Assembly: GCA_017471045.1 (NCBI GenBank)
Contig: JAFUWZ010000006.1
Span: 1 to 60,796 of the forward strand
Reading direction: 5' to 3'
Length of the DNA stretch: 60,796 nucleotides
Source of the DNA: Bacteroidales bacterium
GTDB taxonomy: Bacteria; Bacteroidota; Bacteroidia; Bacteroidales; UBA932
The translations under genes and the position numbers were made by a program. The notes under the pieces were generated by a model, which was not told the origin of the DNA, ran no database searches, and was given only the letters and a program-made list of their open reading frames with translations. This document shows, piece after piece, positions 1 through 7,928 of this stretch (position 1 is its first letter; every line of letters begins with the position of its first letter).

Positions 1-1
1 A

Positions 2-562
2 GCCCTGGGCGCAGAATTCTTCGACTTCTACACGGAACTCAAGAATGCAAAGGACATTGTCTTCACCTTTACCGAGGAGCAGCAGGACAAGTTCAACGCC
101 GTCTTCGAGGAGCTCCAATATGAAACGGTTCTCCGCTGCAACGTCGACATCGTCTCCTCCGTCCGCCGCCTGGGCCTTGTCACCTTCCGCATCGCCATGA
201 TCTTCTCTGCCCTCCGCATCATGGAAGACGGTGTATTTGAACAGGCCCTCACCTGCCGGGAAGACGATTACGAAAACGCCCTCCACGTCGCCCGCACCCT
301 CCTGGAACATATCATCGGCGTGTACAACACCCTTCCCCACATCTCTACCCCCATCAAGGCCCCTGCCGATGCCCGCACCTTCAGCAAGCAGAAGTTCTGG
401 TCCGACCTCCCGCCCCAGTTCGACACCCAAACCTTCCTTCAGACCGCCTCCGCCCTTGCCATTGCCCCCAAAACCGCCGAGAAATACATCACCGCCTGGT
501 GCAAGAGTGGGCAACTGGTGAGAGTGGCGCAAGGGAAATATAGTAAGTCAATAACACTGTAG
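2..562 (+). CDS. DUF3987-type mobile-element protein, C-terminal part
   Basis: The reading frame is open from base 2, so the N-terminus lies outside the window; about 186 residues remain. The stretch RRLGLVTFRIAMIFSALRIM followed by a helical region and a C-terminal winged-helix-like end (TAEKYITAWCKSGQLVRV) resembles the C-terminus of DUF3987 primase/helicase-like proteins carried by Bacteroidales integrative elements. Their exact role is not established; they usually sit beside VirE-like or primase genes in mobile regions. The composition is lower in GC than the core genes to the right, supporting an accessory origin. The family call is from motif memory. Confidence 0.6.
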   Translation, partial: ALGAEFFDFYTELKNAKDIVFTFTEEQQDKFNAVFEELQYETVLRCNVDIVSSVRRLGLVTFRIAMIFSALRIMEDGVFEQALTCREDDYENALHVARTLLEHIIGVYNTLPHISTPIKAPADARTFSKQKFWSDLPPQFDTQTFLQTASALAIAPKTAEKYITAWCKSGQLVRVAQGKYSKSITL

Positions 563-608
563 ATGCATTAGTAACTATGTGCCGTATTACTTCTTAACAA
601 AAAAGCAT

Positions 609-616
609 TATCTTTG
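609..616 (+). promoter_or_regulatory. Bacteroidota -7 box upstream of structured leader
   Basis: TATCTTTG matches the TAnnTTTG -7 consensus. No clear TTTG is seen 19-21 bp upstream, so this is a partial match. Transcription would start near 623 and run through the structured stretch that ends before the gene at 903. Confidence 0.5.
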
Positions 617-880
617 TAGAACCTTCCTTCGGGAAGATGACATATCTGCGAAAGTGTTTTTCGTCAGCCTCTAAAGAAAATGTGGCAGTTTTCAAATCGA
701 AGAGGGCTCCGTATGACACTCCGCTCGTCATTGATTATGCAGGCTGACCCTAATAGATCGGCACTTCATATCGGACGAGTGTGGAGTAACCGGTCTGCCT
801 ATTCTTCGGGGTTTGCCACAACCTTCTTTGGTAGGATTTGATACGAACTCCACACTTTTGTTAAGATTTGTAAGGTTTGC
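617..880 (+). ncRNA. Putative structured leader or small RNA with alternative pairings
   Basis: This non-coding stretch of about 265 nt follows a -7 box and precedes the small exported protein at 903. Visible pairings are GTCAGCCT (663-670) with AGGCTGAC (741-748), and GTGTGGAGT (779-787) with ACTCCACAC (847-855) followed by a short T-rich stretch. A competing pairing is also possible: ACTCC and CTCGTC (718-729) with GACGAG and GGAGT (774-787). Mutually exclusive helices suit an attenuator, a cis-regulatory leader or a stand-alone RNA. No tmRNA, RNase P, SRP or 6S signature was recognised. Confidence 0.35.
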
Positions 881-902
881 ATAACAATAGATTTAATAGC
901 GT

Positions 903-1442
903 ATGAATATGAAAAGAATTCTTTTAACTGTCATTTTCGTGATGTCTGCCTTATTACTCAAGGCACAAACAATTGATGGAATCATACCGTTAACACTCTC
1001 TGATGGCGGAGTGGTTTCCGGCCCCATTTCATATAAGGATGGAAAACTCTTTAATTCACTGGGAAATGCTATCACGAAAGATCAAGGTACGAGCTACTTC
1101 CAAGGAGCGCAGTACGAAGGCTTTATCAAAGCCACTCGAAAGACAAAGACCGCCAATATTCTCAACAATATTGGCGCCTATTGCATAGGATTTGCCATCG
1201 GTTATCCTATTGGATCGATGATTGCTGGCGGAGATGTGAAAGAAGCCCTGAAGGTTTCAGCTATTGGAGTTGGTTGCAGTGTCCCGTTCCTGTCTGTTGG
1301 CATCCCCCTATGGGTCTCCGGTAAAAAAACGCTTAAAGGGATAGCGGAAGAATACAATGCTTCACTTCAAAACCAATCCTATAATCCAACCTTCAATGTC
1401 GGCAGTACTTCCAATGGCCTGGGCATAACCTATAACTTCTAA
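903..1442 (+). CDS. Small exported protein with hydrophobic glycine-rich segment
   Basis: The 179-residue protein starts with a signal peptide (MNMKRILLTVIFVMSALLLKA, cleavage probably after KAQ). The mature part begins with a beta-rich stretch (residues 25-65). A glycine-rich hydrophobic region follows (about 95-145, containing IGFAIGYPIGSMIAGG), which could be one or two membrane segments. The C-terminus ends GLGITYNF, the aromatic final residue being common in outer-membrane proteins. The function is not recognised. It lies 11 bp before the DUF4419 gene in the same direction, so the two may be co-transcribed from the leader at 609-880. Confidence 0.6.
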   Translation: MNMKRILLTVIFVMSALLLKAQTIDGIIPLTLSDGGVVSGPISYKDGKLFNSLGNAITKDQGTSYFQGAQYEGFIKATRKTKTANILNNIGAYCIGFAIGYPIGSMIAGGDVKEALKVSAIGVGCSVPFLSVGIPLWVSGKKTLKGIAEEYNASLQNQSYNPTFNVGSTSNGLGITYNF

Positions 1443-1453
1443 ACCGGTTCGTC

Positions 1454-3731
1454 ATGAAGCGCATCTTTTTGCTGTATATAGGTCTTATGATGGTTGTGTT
1501 CTCCAACGCGCAACCTTCCCGTTTAATACTTGACAAGAGGGGTGGAAGCATAACTTTCGCAGTTGACGAAGTGGAACATCCCACGAGTCATTGTGGCTGG
1601 CGCACGAGCGGAGCTGAATTGGCCAAAGGGCTTAATCAGAATATAGAAGGCAATCTGTTCTCTGACTGGAAACCGGAACTGCTGGCCAATAGCTTTTCCG
1701 ATGAAAAAGACCTGTACGATATCGGCGAGGATGTCCTGTTCTCGATGCTGTTGAAGGCATGGTGCCAGCATCGGCCCATTACTCTTAGTCCGGATGCTAT
1801 CTGGCTGGTCATCTGCCAGCAGGTAAGCTATTGCATCAATGAGAATCCGGAGCAGTACCGGACGCACCTGGTGAACCATGAGGGGAAAAAGGAACTGAAA
1901 GTGGAAACCCGCGACGACCTTTTCTCCAACCAGGCCGACTGGGCCGGGCTCATTGCCGGGTTTTACGGCCGGAATCGGCAAATACACGAACAACGATATT
2001 GCGGCGTCGCTTGTAGCCGATTTTTCCACTACCGGGCCGGATGAACTCATTGCATCTGAAGTGACGCTGATGGATGTTGTCAAGCCGTACTTTGAATATA
2101 CTGCCGTCTATGCAGTTTGCGGTATTCCGTCTATCACCCTTACCGGAACGCCGGAGGATTGGCAGAAAGTTTTGGAAAAGACCCGTTCCCTAACTGCGCT
2201 TGGTTTTGGCTGGTGGACATCGGATCTGGAGCCCATTCTGGAAGAGTTCGTCAATGCATCGGAGGGACATCCGGATTATTGGTTCTGGAAAGATATCGTA
2301 AAGAAAACCCGTCCCCAGACCATACAGGGGCCAAATTGTTTAAAACGCCGAGAGAAACAGACAAAGTTCGACGGCAGGTTCCTGAAATTCTTCCCATATG
2401 ACAATAAAGGCCGCACTCCTGATGAAGTGACCCTTACGCAGACTATGCTGCCGGAAACTGTAGTTGTGCCGTTCAAATACCAGGTGGTCTCGCCGGTTGG
2501 CGTAGTTTTGAGCGAGACACCGCTGGAACTGGTTGCGGGGATTGTGGGCGTTACGGAAGATGCCATCGACTTACGGATGACCCCCAAGATAGGATGGTTC
2601 GTCCGCACCGTGAAAAGCGGTGATTCAGTGGCGCAGAATCCGGATTCAGTCGTTGCAACTTCGGGTCCTGAATTGACGATGGAGTCTTCCATACGGTATT
2701 GGGACAACGGCCCCCTGTCATGGGCAGACCTTTCGACAAGGGAAAACGAACTTCCCCAGATAACGGGGTTCGAATATGGCATCTCCTGGGACACGGGCCG
2801 CCGAAAAATAGGGAATACCCTTATCCGCATCCCGGAGTCCCGCAGTTATATGAATCCCTTTTCCTCTTGGGTCCATCCGGATTTCCGGACTCCGGAGATG
2901 CTTCGGTATATCCAGACAGGATTTAACTATGTAGAAATCTGCCGTCGGAGTGCGCAGAATGATTATTTGACGGGCTCCAATTTCAGTTATCCAAATGTGA
3001 TGCATTTCCATTTGGATGTAGCTGAGAGTTTTCTTGCCAAGATGAAAGACGAAACGCGGCAGGGCCTGGATACCGCTGTCGTGAATTACTATTCACGCCG
3101 CGTCCAGAACGAACTTGCCCAGATTGGGAATGCGGAGTTCTCAGATCTGAGAATCTATCCCCGGGGATTTGGTATCGGCGCTCATTTGGGCGTGGGAAGT
3201 GAATTCTATACCGGGCCGATGGCAGCATACGTAACCCCCATTGCTGGTTTGGACTTCGGTTTTGATTTTACGTTCAGCCGCTTTAACCTCTATCTGAGCG
3301 GCCTGTTGGGACAGGGTGGAACCTATAAGAAGGATATCCAGCGGGATGGGTATCAGTGGAATGCGGGAGAGAAGATGAAAGGCGGTAATATGGAGGCATC
3401 ATTGGGATATACAGTGTATGATTCGCAGTGGTGGAGGCTCGTCCCCTTTGCCGGAATCGGCGTAGGCTTTATTGACTACCCATACCACCCCGTGAACCCG
3501 GATAAGAAAACCGATGAGATATCCGGCTTCCGCTTTCAGGCCGGTCTTTCTACAGATTTCAAATTCTATAGGGTCGTTGAGTATCTTCCCATGGCTGGCG
3601 GTTTAACCGAGTTTACGGTTCGCGCCAGACTCTACGCTGCTCATACAGCATTTCCGGCACCAGCACCCGCATGGACAATCAATTTTGGCCTGAGTGCCAA
3701 CATGTTGGCGTGGATTCTTAAGAAGAAATAG
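1454..3731 (+). pseudogene. DUF4419 protein with C-terminal barrel-like domain, frameshifted
   Basis: The gene opens with a signal peptide (MKRIFLLYIGLMMVVFSNAQ) and continues through the first part of a DUF4419 domain (PITLSPDAIWLVICQQVS) until the frame goes wrong near 1961-1964. The next frame carries on directly (GKYTNNDIAASLVADFSTT) and is open to 3731. Removing one T from the TTTT run at 1961-1964 restores GFTAGIGKYTNN and a single protein of about 760 residues. After the DUF4419 part (to about 3120) comes a region rich in alternating aromatic and glycine residues (3180-3731) that looks like a small outer-membrane beta-barrel. DUF4419 has no firmly known function. The lesion may be real or a homopolymer error. 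Confidence 0.65.
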
Positions 3732-3765
3732 GCCTTCCGAATATAGGGGAAGGCCTATTAATAAT
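3729..3765 (+). terminator. Rho-independent terminator after DUF4419 gene
   Basis: A 10-bp perfect stem, TAGGCCTTCC (3729-3738) with GGAAGGCCTA (3748-3757), has a 9-nt loop and is followed by TTAATAATT. The stem begins at the stop codon of the DUF4419 frame. Being symmetric, it could also help end the convergent RloB transcript. Confidence 0.75.
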
Positions 3766-3806
3766 TAATCACTATTGTCTTATCGAAGAAAGAAGCCTTT
3801 GTTGAC

Positions 3807-4403
3807 TTACTTGTTTGGAGTTGCCGTCTCAGAAAAGAGGTTAATGGCTCGATATATCTCTGAATATGATTCGTCACCCGGCCCCAAAAGAGCGGCACGT
3901 TCACATGCTTCTTTTAAATGGTTGTCAGCACAAAGGTCTGCAACCCAGGACAACTTCTCCAAGAATGAGCCGGTCTTTTCATATCCCGGAATGAATCTTT
4001 TTAGAACACGGATGACAGAACCCGAATCATTGAAGTACTTATTGGTATTCACATAATGGATTAGGAACCAGAATTCAATGGAGGGCATACTGTCGCAGAT
4101 AAGCACGCGGTCATTTTGGTCGTAATGAGCCTTCATATCCAGAAGCTTCTTGCGCCGTTCCTCGCTCGTCCGAGTAATGTCCGCATCACAGACGCATACA
4201 GCTATACCTCCATTTTGAAGCACCCACTCAATCAGTTTCTGCATTTCCTCGTATGACTGGTGGGAGAAAAACCGGGGCTTACAATCATATCGGAATCCTT
4301 TGAGTGCCCGAAGGTGTTCAAAGTACCATCGCTCGGTCAGTCCCTCTCCTATCACGGTAATCCGTGAGCGTTTTATCTCACGCTCTTTCCTTGCTCTTGC
4401 CAT
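3807..4403 (-). CDS. RloB-like protein (AbiLii-type, Toprim-like nuclease candidate)
   Basis: The 198-residue protein has RloB features. Near the N-terminus is VIGEGLTERWYFEHLR, whose acidic residue sits where Toprim-like folds carry their catalytic glutamate. CDADITRTSEERR follows as a DxD-like acidic motif, then SMPSIEFWFLIHY, the family's usual NP-x-E-x-W-like segment. RloB proteins are encoded with AAA ATPases (RloA) in restriction-linked islands, and the pair matches lactococcal AbiLi/AbiLii. The likely role is the toxic effector, possibly acting on RNA or DNA, held in check or triggered by the ATPase. It starts 5 nt after the ATPase stop, so the genes form one operon. The target is unknown. 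Confidence 0.7.
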   Translation of the reverse strand: MARARKEREIKRSRITVIGEGLTERWYFEHLRALKGFRYDCKPRFFSHQSYEEMQKLIEWVLQNGGIAVCVCDADITRTSEERRKKLLDMKAHYDQNDRVLICDSMPSIEFWFLIHYVNTNKYFNDSGSVIRVLKRFIPGYEKTGSFLEKLSWVADLCADNHLKEACERAALLGPGDESYSEIYRAINLFSETATPNK

Positions 4404-4408
4404 AACGC

Positions 4409-5704
4409 TTAAATGTAGATTTCAGGAACGGCACCAAACTGGCCGTTCTTGTATGATTTACGGATGGAGGATAGTTTGCTGAGTCCTTTGAAATCTGTCA
4501 AAGGATACAGTTCTGTATTACCATCCTCTTTTTTCTCTGTGAACCAAACGGAATCTTTCCCAAAAAGATCGTTCACATCCAGACTATCTAAGAGAGGGTC
4601 GTAGTGGGTGGTAACAAGTAGTTGAGATTTATTATCTGCCACCTTCAGGAACTCATTTAAAACGAAGTCCAGAAGGGAAGGATGCAGAGATGCCTCTACT
4701 TCGTCCACGTGTAAGAAAGCCTGCTCTTTAATAGTAGTGTAAATGGCGGATTCAATCTGAATAACACGGGTAGTTCCATCGGATTGTCTGCTCTCGGGAA
4801 GAATATACTCTTCTTCTCCACGGACGTTCTTGACTCGCACCTTGAAGCCGGTATCAATGTCTTTAATAGAGCCGCTGGACAGGATTTCTGCTTTCAACTC
4901 TTCATCTATGGTGGATTCGGAGACCATCTTGAGTTGCTGCTCGTTTAAAGCATGAGATGTCTCTTTTACGCTGACCTCAGCGATTCTTAAGTCGGCCGTT
5001 TTGATGAATGATGTCAAGTAATTGCGGAAGCCCTCATCTTTTAGCATCTTCTCCTTTGCATAGCCGGAAAGTTCGGTGCTACGATTAATTCCTGGCATGA
5101 ACTTATCATTAATCCATCGTATGACATCGCTGATTCGATCAATGCTTATGTTCACTTTTGTCATTGATGCAAAGAAGGACATATTTTTCCAGCAATTGAG
5201 ATTAATTGCCTCGACCTCGGCTGCTTTAAGTTTTACCGCTGCGGGATTGAATTTTACCACGGACTGCCCATCGGCGTACTCGCGCCAGAAGATGCGGGTA
5301 GGCTGAGGGGAAGGATAATCGTAAAAGTATAGCGACTCGCTAGAGACCCTTTCCTTGTTGAGGGTAAGCTTATACCAGTAGCGGACATCTTTTACGTAGA
5401 ATTTTACCTCGAAAGCAGTGTCCTCTGAAGGAGTGTCCTTATCCAATAAGAAGGGAACTACGCGGGTGGATAAGTCGTTCCTTCTGGGGACCTGAGTCCA
5501 AAACCTACGTAGAAAATCTAATGCCTCTAAAAAGTTTGACTTGCCAGAGGCATTCGCTCCAAATACAACAGCAAACCGGAGAAGTTTAGTGCCATCGGTC
5601 ATGGTGGCAATGCGGTTAATCGGTTCATCCTTTGTGGGCTCAAAGCTAAAGACCGCTTCGTCTCGGAATGACAAAAAGTTCTTGAATCTTATTTCCTGTA
5701 TCAT
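4409..5704 (-). CDS. AAA family ATPase, RloA/AbiLi-like
   Basis: An ABC/SMC-type AAA ATPase of 431 residues. It shows a typical start (MIQEIRFKNFLSFRDEAVFSF), Walker A GANASGKSNFLEAL, a C-terminal signature region (RQSDGTTRVIQIESA), Walker B with catalytic acid (AFLHVDEVEASLHPSLL) and an H-loop (LLVTTHYDPLLD). The start at 5704 fits the family better than an in-frame ATG 27 nt upstream, which adds an unrelated MCKPDNRHA. Such ATPases partner RloB-like effectors in anti-phage systems (AbiL-like; OLD and PARIS ATPases are relatives). Expression is probably governed by the promoter at 5733-5740 and the palindrome at 5753-5800. Confidence 0.75.
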   Translation of the reverse strand: MIQEIRFKNFLSFRDEAVFSFEPTKDEPINRIATMTDGTKLLRFAVVFGANASGKSNFLEALDFLRRFWTQVPRRNDLSTRVVPFLLDKDTPSEDTAFEVKFYVKDVRYWYKLTLNKERVSSESLYFYDYPSPQPTRIFWREYADGQSVVKFNPAAVKLKAAEVEAINLNCWKNMSFFASMTKVNISIDRISDVIRWINDKFMPGINRSTELSGYAKEKMLKDEGFRNYLTSFIKTADLRIAEVSVKETSHALNEQQLKMVSESTIDEELKAEILSSGSIKDIDTGFKVRVKNVRGEEEYILPESRQSDGTTRVIQIESAIYTTIKEQAFLHVDEVEASLHPSLLDFVLNEFLKVADNKSQLLVTTHYDPLLDSLDVNDLFGKDSVWFTEKKEDGNTELYPLTDFKGLSKLSSIRKSYKNGQFGAVPEIYI

Positions 5705-5732
5705 GGCGTGTCGGTTGTCTGGTTTGCACATA

Positions 5733-5740
5733 CAAAGGTA
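5733..5740 (-). promoter_or_regulatory. -7 box of the AbiL-like operon
   Basis: On the minus strand this reads TACCTTTG, a TAnnTTTG match, placing the transcript start near 5726 and leaving a 5' leader of about 22 nt. The -33 region would fall around 5760-5763, inside the 48-bp palindrome. Confidence 0.6.
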
Positions 5741-5752
5741 ATGGTTTTTGGG

Positions 5753-5800
5753 ATTTTCCTAATTAAAATAGCAAATATTTGCTATTTTAATTAGGAAAAT
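5753..5800. repeat. Perfect 48-bp AT-rich palindrome at the AbiL-like promoter
   Basis: Two 24-nt arms (5753-5776 and 5777-5800) are exact reverse complements with no loop, centred on AAATATTT. It covers the expected -33 region of the minus-strand promoter. It could be an operator for a dimeric repressor, a cruciform, or a bidirectional terminator, since the flanks are T-rich and A-rich. A long loop-less palindrome this perfect is unlikely by chance. Confidence 0.85.
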
Positions 5801-5963
5801 TGGCGTTTTTACTCCTGTTTGGCAAATAAACTGACATTTTGGAATATATTTTATTTGGTACAGTACTTGACTATCGGGTTGATAAAGAGGCGTCCATTGC
5901 TGCCAAATGATACCGGGTGATGGCTGAACTATCAGAGAATAGGTGTTTGACATTTTGACGTTT

Positions 5964-6251
5964 ATGACTATGTCTTGGACAAGAGTAAAAAATGTTAATG
6001 GATCTGGGCGATTCTTTCCTCCCTCTGGCTACTCTTCATGGCTTGATTACTGGGAGAAGCAAACGGGGAAGAAAGTAAACGTATGTGGAGCATCAGGATG
6101 CAACGGTTCAGATCTCGTTGGTGCTCACGTTCAGAAAGCGGGGAGCTATGACAATCGTTGGTATGTTACTCCGCTTTGCCGAGCATGCAACAGTAGGACC
6201 GACGAATTCGATGTTTATTTCGATCTCGTTCCAGTTCCTAGCAACCTCTAA
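5964..6251 (+). CDS. Small zinc-finger / HNH-like protein
   Basis: A protein of about 95 residues starts at MTMSWTRVKN (an upstream GTG would add seven residues with no family look). It contains NVCGASGCNG, then LVGAHVQKAG, then WYVTPLCRACNSR: a C-x4-C...H...C-x2-CN layout like the treble-clef zinc site of HNH nucleases. The histidine in GAHV and the following CRACN are where HNH proteins carry catalytic and zinc residues, but a full active site cannot be confirmed. It lies divergently from the AbiL-like operon, with the palindrome between them. It could be a small nuclease or a DNA-binding accessory protein. Confidence 0.55.
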   Translation: MTMSWTRVKNVNGSGRFFPPSGYSSWLDYWEKQTGKKVNVCGASGCNGSDLVGAHVQKAGSYDNRWYVTPLCRACNSRTDEFDVYFDLVPVPSNL

Positions 6252-6668
6252 GTGTGTGGTTGCTTGTCGTGCTGCCATGTGGATGTGAATCCAGTAGGCG
6301 TGGTTAGTAGCGGTGTGTTCCCGAGGAGTTGGCTCGGATGTAGATGCATGATAGCGGCGTATGTACGGGAGTATATAAGCCGCTATTTCTTCTTTGCCAT
6401 TGATAGTGCGGAGGATGTTAAGCATCAAACAAACTTCCCCTCCCACACAAAAAAGAGACTTAGCACATCCCGTTCATTTGTCTTCATTATTCCCACAGCT
6501 TCAAATGAAATGCGGTCACGGTCAGCAGTCAGTTGTTCCGCGCGTTGCACTTGCTTTACAACTGCCTGCTCACCGTGTGTGTTTATCCCCACCCAACCTC
6601 CCCAGGGAGGAGAATAATCGCCCGGGCCTCCCTCCGAATTATCGTAAGTGCCTGAAAATCCGCATAAT

Positions 6669-6767
6669 AACATAATTAAAATTGTATAAGCAAGCCGGAG
6701 CACCGTCAGTACCTGCGAATCAACGTTCCCGCCCGGCTCGTTATACAATTTGGCCTTTAATTATGTT
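6669..6767. repeat. Long interrupted inverted repeat
   Basis: AACATAATTAAA (6669-6680) pairs with TTTAATTATGTT (6756-6767). Inside it AATTGTATAA (6680-6689) pairs with TTATACAATT (6741-6750), and GCCGG (6694-6698) pairs with CCGGC (6733-6737). The result is a roughly 100-nt folded structure with small asymmetric bulges, the style of folded single-strand sites such as oriT or attC-like recombination sites. No relaxase or integron integrase is visible in the window. Confidence 0.6.
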
Positions 6768-6831
6768 AATATGCTCCGTCCGTCCTTCGAATCACCGTCA
6801 TCCCGTGCCCGTGCGAGGCGGTGTCAGGAAA

Positions 6832-6910
6832 GGAGTTTTGTTCCAGGGCCATCCCCGGCCCTGGCCCGTCACAAAACTCCGCACTTTCGGGGCCCCCGCC
6901 CCCAAAGTGC
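6832..6910. repeat. Two adjacent strong GC hairpins
   Basis: The first hairpin pairs GGAGTTTTGT (6832-6841) with ACAAAACTCC (6871-6880) and, inside it, CCAGGGCC (6843-6850) with GGCCCTGG (6857-6864). The second starts at the next base: GCACTTT and GGGG (6881-6892) with CCCC and AAAGTGC (6899-6910). CGGTGT just upstream can pair with ACACCG just downstream, closing both into a three-way junction. Confidence 0.65.
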
Positions 6911-7224
6911 CGCCACGAACACCGTCAGGGGATAAGAGGGACCGGCATCCCTCGCATTCAGGGTAGCTTCCTGCCGCCTTATGCAGCACAGCTGCGGGTC
7001 GGCCCAGTCCCAAACACCTCCTGTGCAGACAAGCTGCCCAGGAAGTGTTCGTGCCTGTTCCTCCAAGGTACGGCGGAGCCGTGGTTTAACCTGGCTGCTA
7101 TTCCTCCAGGCACTGTGTCATTTTTGCTCTGTGCGCGGTCCTCGCGGCAGTCGGCCATGGCCGCCTGCGACGCTGCGGCCCGTGCTCGGCAAAAACACCA
7201 CAGAGCCTTCCGGGCATCCAGGAA

Positions 7225-7241
7225 GCAGCCGTTCCGGCTGC
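7225..7241. repeat. Hairpin with GTTCC loop
   Basis: GCAGCC (7225-7230) and GGCTGC (7236-7241) flank the loop GTTCC. The same loop closes the larger hairpin at 7431-7455. Confidence 0.5.
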
Positions 7242-7430
7242 TGGCGCAGCGTATGTCTGGCATCCCACCGTTAGGCTCAGATCGTTGTCCTGTTCCTACC
7301 GGCGTGCTGCCAGCCACACCCTGCGCCGGTACGCCCGCTTCAGCGGCGTTGGCATTGTGCTTTTATTCGTGGGTCACTGCCAGTGAGCTAGGAACCGGGT
7401 ACCCCGCTCGAACCTTCGACCGCGCTCACT

Positions 7431-7455
7431 CCCTTGGGCTGTTCCAGCCCAAGGG
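7431..7455. repeat. 10-bp hairpin with GTTCC loop
   Basis: CCCTTGGGCT (7431-7440) and AGCCCAAGGG (7446-7455) form a perfect 10-bp stem around GTTCC. No T-run follows, so it does not look like a simple terminator. Confidence 0.65.
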
Positions 7456-7805
7456 CCGGGAGGCCGTCTGCCCACCGCACAGGTCACTGTCTTTGTCGGC
7501 GGCCGGGAGCCTCAGGTCTCCCGTCCGTTGTCCCGCCAAAGCCAGCGCTCACCCCACGCTTCCAGACCGCCTCTCGGCCCAAACCTCCGCTACGCTTCGG
7601 GGCCTTGGTCATTGTCAGACTTGCAAGCAGCGCCTGCATCCAGGACATCAAAGAAGCCGACGACATCTCCCGCGCCATCGTGCTTGCCTGCAAGACTGCC
7701 AACAATCAAGGTTGACTGGGAAACCTACGCTCCCAGGACAGTGCGTATTTGAGCGCCCTACCACGCCGAAGGACGGAGCAAGGGTTTATATATATACAAC
7801 ATGAA

Positions 7806-7825
7806 GCAGCGGCTGACGCCGCTGC
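7806..7825. repeat. 8-bp GC hairpin near the end of the hairpin-rich region
   Basis: GCAGCGGC (7806-7813) and GCCGCTGC (7818-7825) enclose TGAC. It sits about 40 bp upstream of the promoter for the gene at 7929 and could terminate incoming transcription, though no clear T-tract follows. Confidence 0.5.
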
Positions 7826-7862
7826 GGGTCTAGCGAAGCTTGTTTAAGTCGCTGATTTTAAT

Positions 7863-7870
7863 TATCTTTG
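7863..7870 (+). promoter_or_regulatory. -7 box for the hypothetical gene at 7929
   Basis: TATCTTTG is an exact TAnnTTTG match, with a TTG-containing stretch about 20 bp upstream. The transcript would begin near 7877 with a leader of about 50 nt. Confidence 0.55.
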
Positions 7871-7928
7871 TTATACCCGAGAAGGTAATTATGTGCTATT
7901 GCTTTGCCCAAAAGTACAAACTTGAAGT

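Larger units (their letters stand above)
6252..7862. other. Hairpin-rich region of about 1.6 kb without a convincing gene
   Basis: Open frames here are short, overlap on all frames and show no protein motif. From about 6820 to 7780 the sequence is GC-rich, unlike the AT-leaning surroundings. It holds many strong inverted repeats: 6352-6358/6379-6385, 6669-6767, 6832-6880, 6881-6910, 7050-7072, 7225-7241, 7431-7455 and 7806-7825. Two hairpins have the same 5-nt loop GTTCC and a third begins its loop with GTTCC; the complement GGAAC occurs in single-stranded-looking sequence near 7391. Possible identities are a large structured RNA, a transfer origin or replication region of a mobile element, or a decayed element. 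Confidence 0.5.

Noticed and set aside
6425-6748. 107-residue minus-strand frame with a possible membrane segment
   Set aside because: It lies inside the hairpin-rich region, has no recognisable family and overlaps the inverted repeat at 6669-6767; composition looks non-coding.
7434-7715. 93-residue frame ending in a plausible helical stretch (IQDIKEADDISRAIVLACKT)
   Set aside because: Only the last 30 residues look protein-like; the rest is low-complexity and no start or partner supports a gene.
6821-7804. 327-residue plus-strand open frame
   Set aside because: The translation is Pro/Arg/Ser/Cys-rich with no motif, and strong hairpins cross it; an open frame in GC-rich non-coding DNA is expected.
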